Assembly (NCBI GenBank): GCA_030645815.1
Contig: JAUSMW010000267.1
Span: 1 to 47,849, forward strand
Origin: Candidatus Saccharimonadota bacterium
GTDB taxonomy: Bacteria > Patescibacteriota > Saccharimonadia > Saccharimonadales > Saccharimonadaceae
Length of the DNA: 47,849 nt
Direction: 5' to 3'
The notes under the pieces are model-generated. The model searched no databases. It worked only from the letters and a program-made list of their open reading frames with translations, and had not been told where the DNA came from. Numbering within the stretch: the stretch's first letter is position 1; every line of letters begins with the position of its first letter. Positions 43,718 to 47,849 of the stretch are shown one piece after another. Both the position numbers and the translations under genes were made by a program.

Positions 43718-44176
43718 ATGGACAGAGAAGGATCAATTAGCTACGCCAAAAAGTATCTAGAGGACACATTATCTTTCTTTGGACTAAATATCGATGTCAA
43801 AGCTTCTGCTGATGAGGATGTCATCGAGCTAAAGGTTCCTAGCACACACCTCAATGGATTTTTAATTGGTCACAACGGTGATACGCTACGTAGTTTGCAG
43901 TTTTTAGTCTCCACAACTTTGCGTAATCACGATGCCGAACTGCATCGAATAAATATCGACATTGCTGATTACAAGGCGCAGCGAGCTGACCGTCTAGTAA
44001 GCAAAATCAAAGAAACGCTCGATACAATACAAAGTACCGGCGAACCAAAAGCCCTAGAACCTATGAACGCAGCCGATAGGCGAGTCGTACACCAGGCAGT
44101 TAGTGAATATCCTGATTTACAAACTATGTCCGAAGGTGAAGGTCGCGACAGACATATTGTAATCAGCAAAAAATAA
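43718..44176 (+). CDS. Jag/KhpB-like KH-R3H RNA-binding protein
   Basis: GFLIGHNGDTLRSLQFLVSTTLRNHDAELHRINIDIADYKAQRADRL...EPMNAADRRVVHQAVSEYPDLQTMSEGEGRDRHIVI. Confidence 0.9.
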   Translation: MDREGSISYAKKYLEDTLSFFGLNIDVKASADEDVIELKVPSTHLNGFLIGHNGDTLRSLQFLVSTTLRNHDAELHRINIDIADYKAQRADRLVSKIKETLDTIQSTGEPKALEPMNAADRRVVHQAVSEYPDLQTMSEGEGRDRHIVISKK

Positions 44177-44179
44177 ACT

Positions 44180-45706
44180 ATGAAATCAAAGAAATCTAGT
44201 CAATCCAAAACCACACTACTGGCGAAAGTATTTGGTAGCAACTGGTTCTTTGGATTAATCGTTATTTTCTTTTTATTACAAACTATCTGGATAGCATTTT
44301 CTGGTATTTACCCTATGCTATTTGACGAAGAATACCACCTAGGTATTATTGATATTTATTCACGACAAATTTCGCCGTTTATACAAGTCCAGCCACCAGA
44401 AGCAGCATTTCATGGTGATATCACCAGATACGGTTCGTATTTATTTCACTATATTATGAGTGTTCCGTATTCTCTGATAACTCACTTTACACATGACCTA
44501 CAAACAACAGTTATTGCCATGCGTTTAATATGTATCGGGTTTGTTATCGCGGGGTTATTCGTATTTCGTGCATTTTTGCTGCGAGCAGGGCTGACAAAAA
44601 GCCTGACGCACCTAGCTATCGGATTTTTCACACTGATTCCGCTGGTTCCATTTGCATATAGTCAGATTAATTACGACTCATTGGCATTTTTGATGATTGC
44701 TCTGATATTTTATCTGGCGCTGCGGGCTGTTGAAAAGACCGATAAACAAGCCTTGTGGATAATTTTATTGCTATCGACTTCGAGCCTAGCATCGTTGGTA
44801 AAATTCACCATTTTGCCGATAGCTTTTGCAAATGTATTATTTGTATTTATTGTGCTGTGGCGTAAAAGTGGTTCAAAAATGTTCAAAAAATTATTTGTAC
44901 AGTTCAAAAAACTTCCAAAACTTCCGCTGATTCTGAGCTTGCTGTTACTATTCATAGGAATCGGCCTGTTCACCGAACGTTATGGGGTAAATATAGTCCA
45001 ATACCATGCTATTGAACCAAAATGCGACCGTATACATAGTGATGAAGAGTGCGTACAATACACAGTTTGGCGTCGGGACAATAAGTGGAAGCAAAACAAC
45101 GATATGATAGGTCTAAAACGCGACAATCCACTGGTATATACAGCAACATACTGGGCGCCACACATTTATGGTGACTATACGGTGACTGCGGCTTTTGTGT
45201 ATCCACCCGGACAATCACCACAAATTAGATATTTACCTACCAAAATGCAAGCCTCTGCCGGGGCACCAATACTACGAGCGGGTAGTTGGGCTATATTAGT
45301 AGTTTCGGTAATAGTCTTGGCACTTACGTGGCGCAAACTACCAAATCGCAAATTGCGCTATATGGTTGCATTGACGGTGTTGATTTATGCGACGAGCCTA
45401 TGGGTTCGCAACTATACTGACTATCTGCACATAGGCGCCGGTACGGCCGCACAGGGCAGATACTTTATACCATTGATGATACCGATGCTAGCTATTGTAG
45501 GATTGGCGTTTAGGCACATCTTGAAACGCATGCGCTACCAAGCTGCATTTCTAGTTGTATGTCTATTATTACTATCACAAGGTGGTGGTATTGCTACGTA
45601 TATTTTGTATAGCAACTCTAATTGGTACTGGGAAAATGGGCGACAAACAATCAATAGTGTTAATCAATCTGCACGAAATACGCTAAAGCTATTTATTGTT
45701 CGATAA
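44180..45706 (+). CDS. Polytopic membrane protein, GT-C/DUF2142-like putative glycosyltransferase
   Basis: About ten hydrophobic segments; acidic first-loop motif PMLFDEEYHLGIIDIYSR; next to two glycosyltransferase genes. Confidence 0.65.
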   Translation: MKSKKSSQSKTTLLAKVFGSNWFFGLIVIFFLLQTIWIAFSGIYPMLFDEEYHLGIIDIYSRQISPFIQVQPPEAAFHGDITRYGSYLFHYIMSVPYSLITHFTHDLQTTVIAMRLICIGFVIAGLFVFRAFLLRAGLTKSLTHLAIGFFTLIPLVPFAYSQINYDSLAFLMIALIFYLALRAVEKTDKQALWIILLLSTSSLASLVKFTILPIAFANVLFVFIVLWRKSGSKMFKKLFVQFKKLPKLPLILSLLLLFIGIGLFTERYGVNIVQYHAIEPKCDRIHSDEECVQYTVWRRDNKWKQNNDMIGLKRDNPLVYTATYWAPHIYGDYTVTAAFVYPPGQSPQIRYLPTKMQASAGAPILRAGSWAILVVSVIVLALTWRKLPNRKLRYMVALTVLIYATSLWVRNYTDYLHIGAGTAAQGRYFIPLMIPMLAIVGLAFRHILKRMRYQAAFLVVCLLLLSQGGGIATYILYSNSNWYWENGRQTINSVNQSARNTLKLFIVR

Positions 45707-46786
45707 GGCCTTTTTGTAGACATCCAAGGTTTGTTCAGCCGTTTTTGTCCATGAATATTTTTTGACTTGTCGATAACCCTTCGTTATTAAATCACTACGT
45801 AGTTTTTCGTCTGACAATACGTCATCAATTTTGCTAGCCATATCATCGACGCTTTCAGGGTCAAAGTAGTGGGCAGCGTCACCGTTTATTTCTGGTAGAC
45901 ATGTTGCGTTCGAGCTCACCACTGGTGCACCCTGTGCCATAGCCTCTAGTGGTGGTAGACCAAAGCCTTCCATGAGACTAGGAAATACATACACCTCAGT
46001 ATGTTTATATATCCAATCTAATTGTTCATCAGGGACAAAACCAGCAAAATACACATTTTTATAATTATTTTTTTCTACCCAAGCTTTGTTTATCCTAGCT
46101 ATATCGTTCAAACCACCAACCAACACTAATCCTAATTCTGGTCGAGTTTTCAATAACTCTTGATGCGCCAATACTAACCGCTTGATATTTTTGTAATCAC
46201 TTTGTGAGCCGACATACATGATAAATTTTTTGTATGGCAAATCTATTTTCTTTGGCGTCTCAGCTGCAGTATCCGTAGCTAGATAGGTAACGGCAACTTT
46301 ATTCTTATTAATACCCGCAAATTTTACATACTCATTTTTTGTATTTTCCGAGATTGCTATTATTTTTTTCGATGTTCGCCCAATTATCCAAAAAACACCA
46401 CGACCAATAACTTGTTTAATATGATAAATTAACCAGTTTTTATCTGAGTTATAGGTTTTTAGTAGTGTTAAATCATGCACATTAGTCACGTGAGGCTTCA
46501 AGTACAGTATAGGTTGTTGCGGCATACAAAAATGCACCAAATCCGCCTTTAATTTGTACAGTTGCATCGCAAAACCGAACTGCTCACCAAACGAGTAGTT
46601 TTTATAGTTACATTCTTGAACCGAAAAGTTGTTATTAGTTGGTTTCCAGTAATCAAAGTCTTTCTTGGGCACTAAAACTATATATTGGTTTGTTGTATCA
46701 ATCTTTTGTAGATATGTCAGCAAACGCTCAACATATCGGCCAGTAGAGCTGTTAATTATCCGTGCATCTATTACTATTTTTTTCAT
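45689..46786 (-). CDS. Glycosyltransferase family 4-like (GT-B)
   Basis: IDLPYKKFIMYVGSQSDYKNIKRLVLAHQELL...VYVFPSLMEGFGLPPLEAMAQGAPVVSSNATCLPEINGDAAHYFDP. Confidence 0.92.
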   Translation of the reverse strand: MKKIVIDARIINSSTGRYVERLLTYLQKIDTTNQYIVLVPKKDFDYWKPTNNNFSVQECNYKNYSFGEQFGFAMQLYKLKADLVHFCMPQQPILYLKPHVTNVHDLTLLKTYNSDKNWLIYHIKQVIGRGVFWIIGRTSKKIIAISENTKNEYVKFAGINKNKVAVTYLATDTAAETPKKIDLPYKKFIMYVGSQSDYKNIKRLVLAHQELLKTRPELGLVLVGGLNDIARINKAWVEKNNYKNVYFAGFVPDEQLDWIYKHTEVYVFPSLMEGFGLPPLEAMAQGAPVVSSNATCLPEINGDAAHYFDPESVDDMASKIDDVLSDEKLRSDLITKGYRQVKKYSWTKTAEQTLDVYKKALSNNK

Positions 46787-46886
46787 ATATAACTACTAGT
46801 AGTATACATGTTTAGTCGGAGTATTTTTTGTCTTTAAATCCACATTACACCCTAGAGGCTATGGTATAATATTCTGAGTCTAATCT

Positions 46887-47849
46887 ATGAGAAAAGCCAA
46901 AATTATATACAGAGTTTCAAAAAAAGGCGTAAAGAAAGCTTTACGTGGTGACTTAAAGTATCATGAGAAAAACCCACTAGAACTCAGCGCTGCAATGGTG
47001 CGTCAGGTTCGCAAACATGGTCCTGTCGGTTTTGCAAAGAAAGTAAAAAACGAATTTATATCAATTGATAAAAGAATAGGCAATAACCTTGCGTTTCCAA
47101 ATGGTCTTATTAGCGGTGTGGACAAGCCGATGATAGATGCTTGGCACAAAGTACACAAACGAAAGGTAACTATTGTAATACCTAGTTACAACGACCTAGA
47201 TGTACTGGTTCCATGCCTAGAAAGCATCAAAGCAACAACCGACACGGAGTATACAAAAGTAATTGTTGTTGATGATTATTGTCAGCCTGCGCACAGCAAA
47301 AAGTTGAAAAAACTAGAAAATGAGCAAGTAACTATACTTTTTCGCAAAGAAAACGGTGGTTTCGCCAAAGCCGTTAACTCAGGTTTTGAAGCATCACACA
47401 AAAAACAAGATGTAGTACTGCTAAATAGCGACATCGTTGCACATCCTGGTTGGCTAGAAGCGTTGCAGTATGGTGCGTACCACTTTGGTGTCGACACTGG
47501 TATCGTTGGGCCAAAACTACTATATCCAGACGGTAGAATCCAAAGTGCTGGTTCTCATCGTAATACCGACGTACCTGAATTTTTCGATCATTATTACCGT
47601 TTCCAAGAAGAAAACTACGGTCCGGCAAATATCCCGCAGTATTGTATAGGGACAACTGGCGCTTGTATGTATATTAAACGTGATTTTATAAACAAAGTCG
47701 GTATTTTTGATGATAACTTCCAGTTTGCATTTGAAGACATGGACCTCTGTATTCGTGGTTGGGATAAAGGATATAGAACTCTCTATTTCCCAGCATCAAC
47801 ACTGACTCATCACGAATCTGTCACACGTGGTAAAAACGCCAAAATATCT
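46887..47849 (+). CDS. Glycosyltransferase family 2 (rhamnosyltransferase-like), truncated at the right edge
   Basis: VTIVIPSYNDLDVLVPCLESIKATTD...NGGFAKAVNSGFEAS...VVLLNSDIVAHPGWLEAL...GTTGACMYIKRDFINKVGIFDDNFQFAFEDMDLCIRGW. Open to the window end; missing from the ORF track for that reason. Confidence 0.92.
   Translation, partial: MRKAKIIYRVSKKGVKKALRGDLKYHEKNPLELSAAMVRQVRKHGPVGFAKKVKNEFISIDKRIGNNLAFPNGLISGVDKPMIDAWHKVHKRKVTIVIPSYNDLDVLVPCLESIKATTDTEYTKVIVVDDYCQPAHSKKLKKLENEQVTILFRKENGGFAKAVNSGFEASHKKQDVVLLNSDIVAHPGWLEALQYGAYHFGVDTGIVGPKLLYPDGRIQSAGSHRNTDVPEFFDHYYRFQEENYGPANIPQYCIGTTGACMYIKRDFINKVGIFDDNFQFAFEDMDLCIRGWDKGYRTLYFPASTLTHHESVTRGKNAKIS

Overview
This window looks like chromosomal sequence from a Candidatus Saccharibacteria (TM7)-like CPR bacterium. 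That is inferred from gene content and compactness; TGA serves as an ordinary stop. From left to right it contains: (1) 1-6184, minus strand: a giant repetitive secreted or anchored surface protein running off the left edge. The ORF track missed it; five ~1.07 kb tandem units are visible. (2) A housekeeping block: a MurE-like ligase, tsaD, valS, rlmH, a HIT protein and tRNA-Ser(UGA). Embedded in it is a divergent pair: a predicted isopenicillin-N-synthase-like Fe(II) dioxygenase and a wHTH-Nudix protein, separated by a perfect 9-bp inverted repeat. (3) A cluster of small membrane proteins with Pro/Gln-rich N-terminal tails, tRNA-Arg(UCG), a structured non-coding stretch, a DUF308/HdeD-like protein, ComF and Hsp20. 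(4) 21.0-38.2 kb: a minimal type IV secretion-like locus with eight tandem VirB2/TrbC-like pilin paralogs, VirB6/TrbL-like, PrgI/VirB3-like, TraC-like and VirB4 proteins, and two large exported multidomain peptidoglycan hydrolases. (5) A recF-dnaN-dnaA-[putative oriC]-rpmH-rnpA-yidC-jag origin region. (6) Glycosyltransferases to the right edge. All family assignments come from motif reading only; no database search was run.
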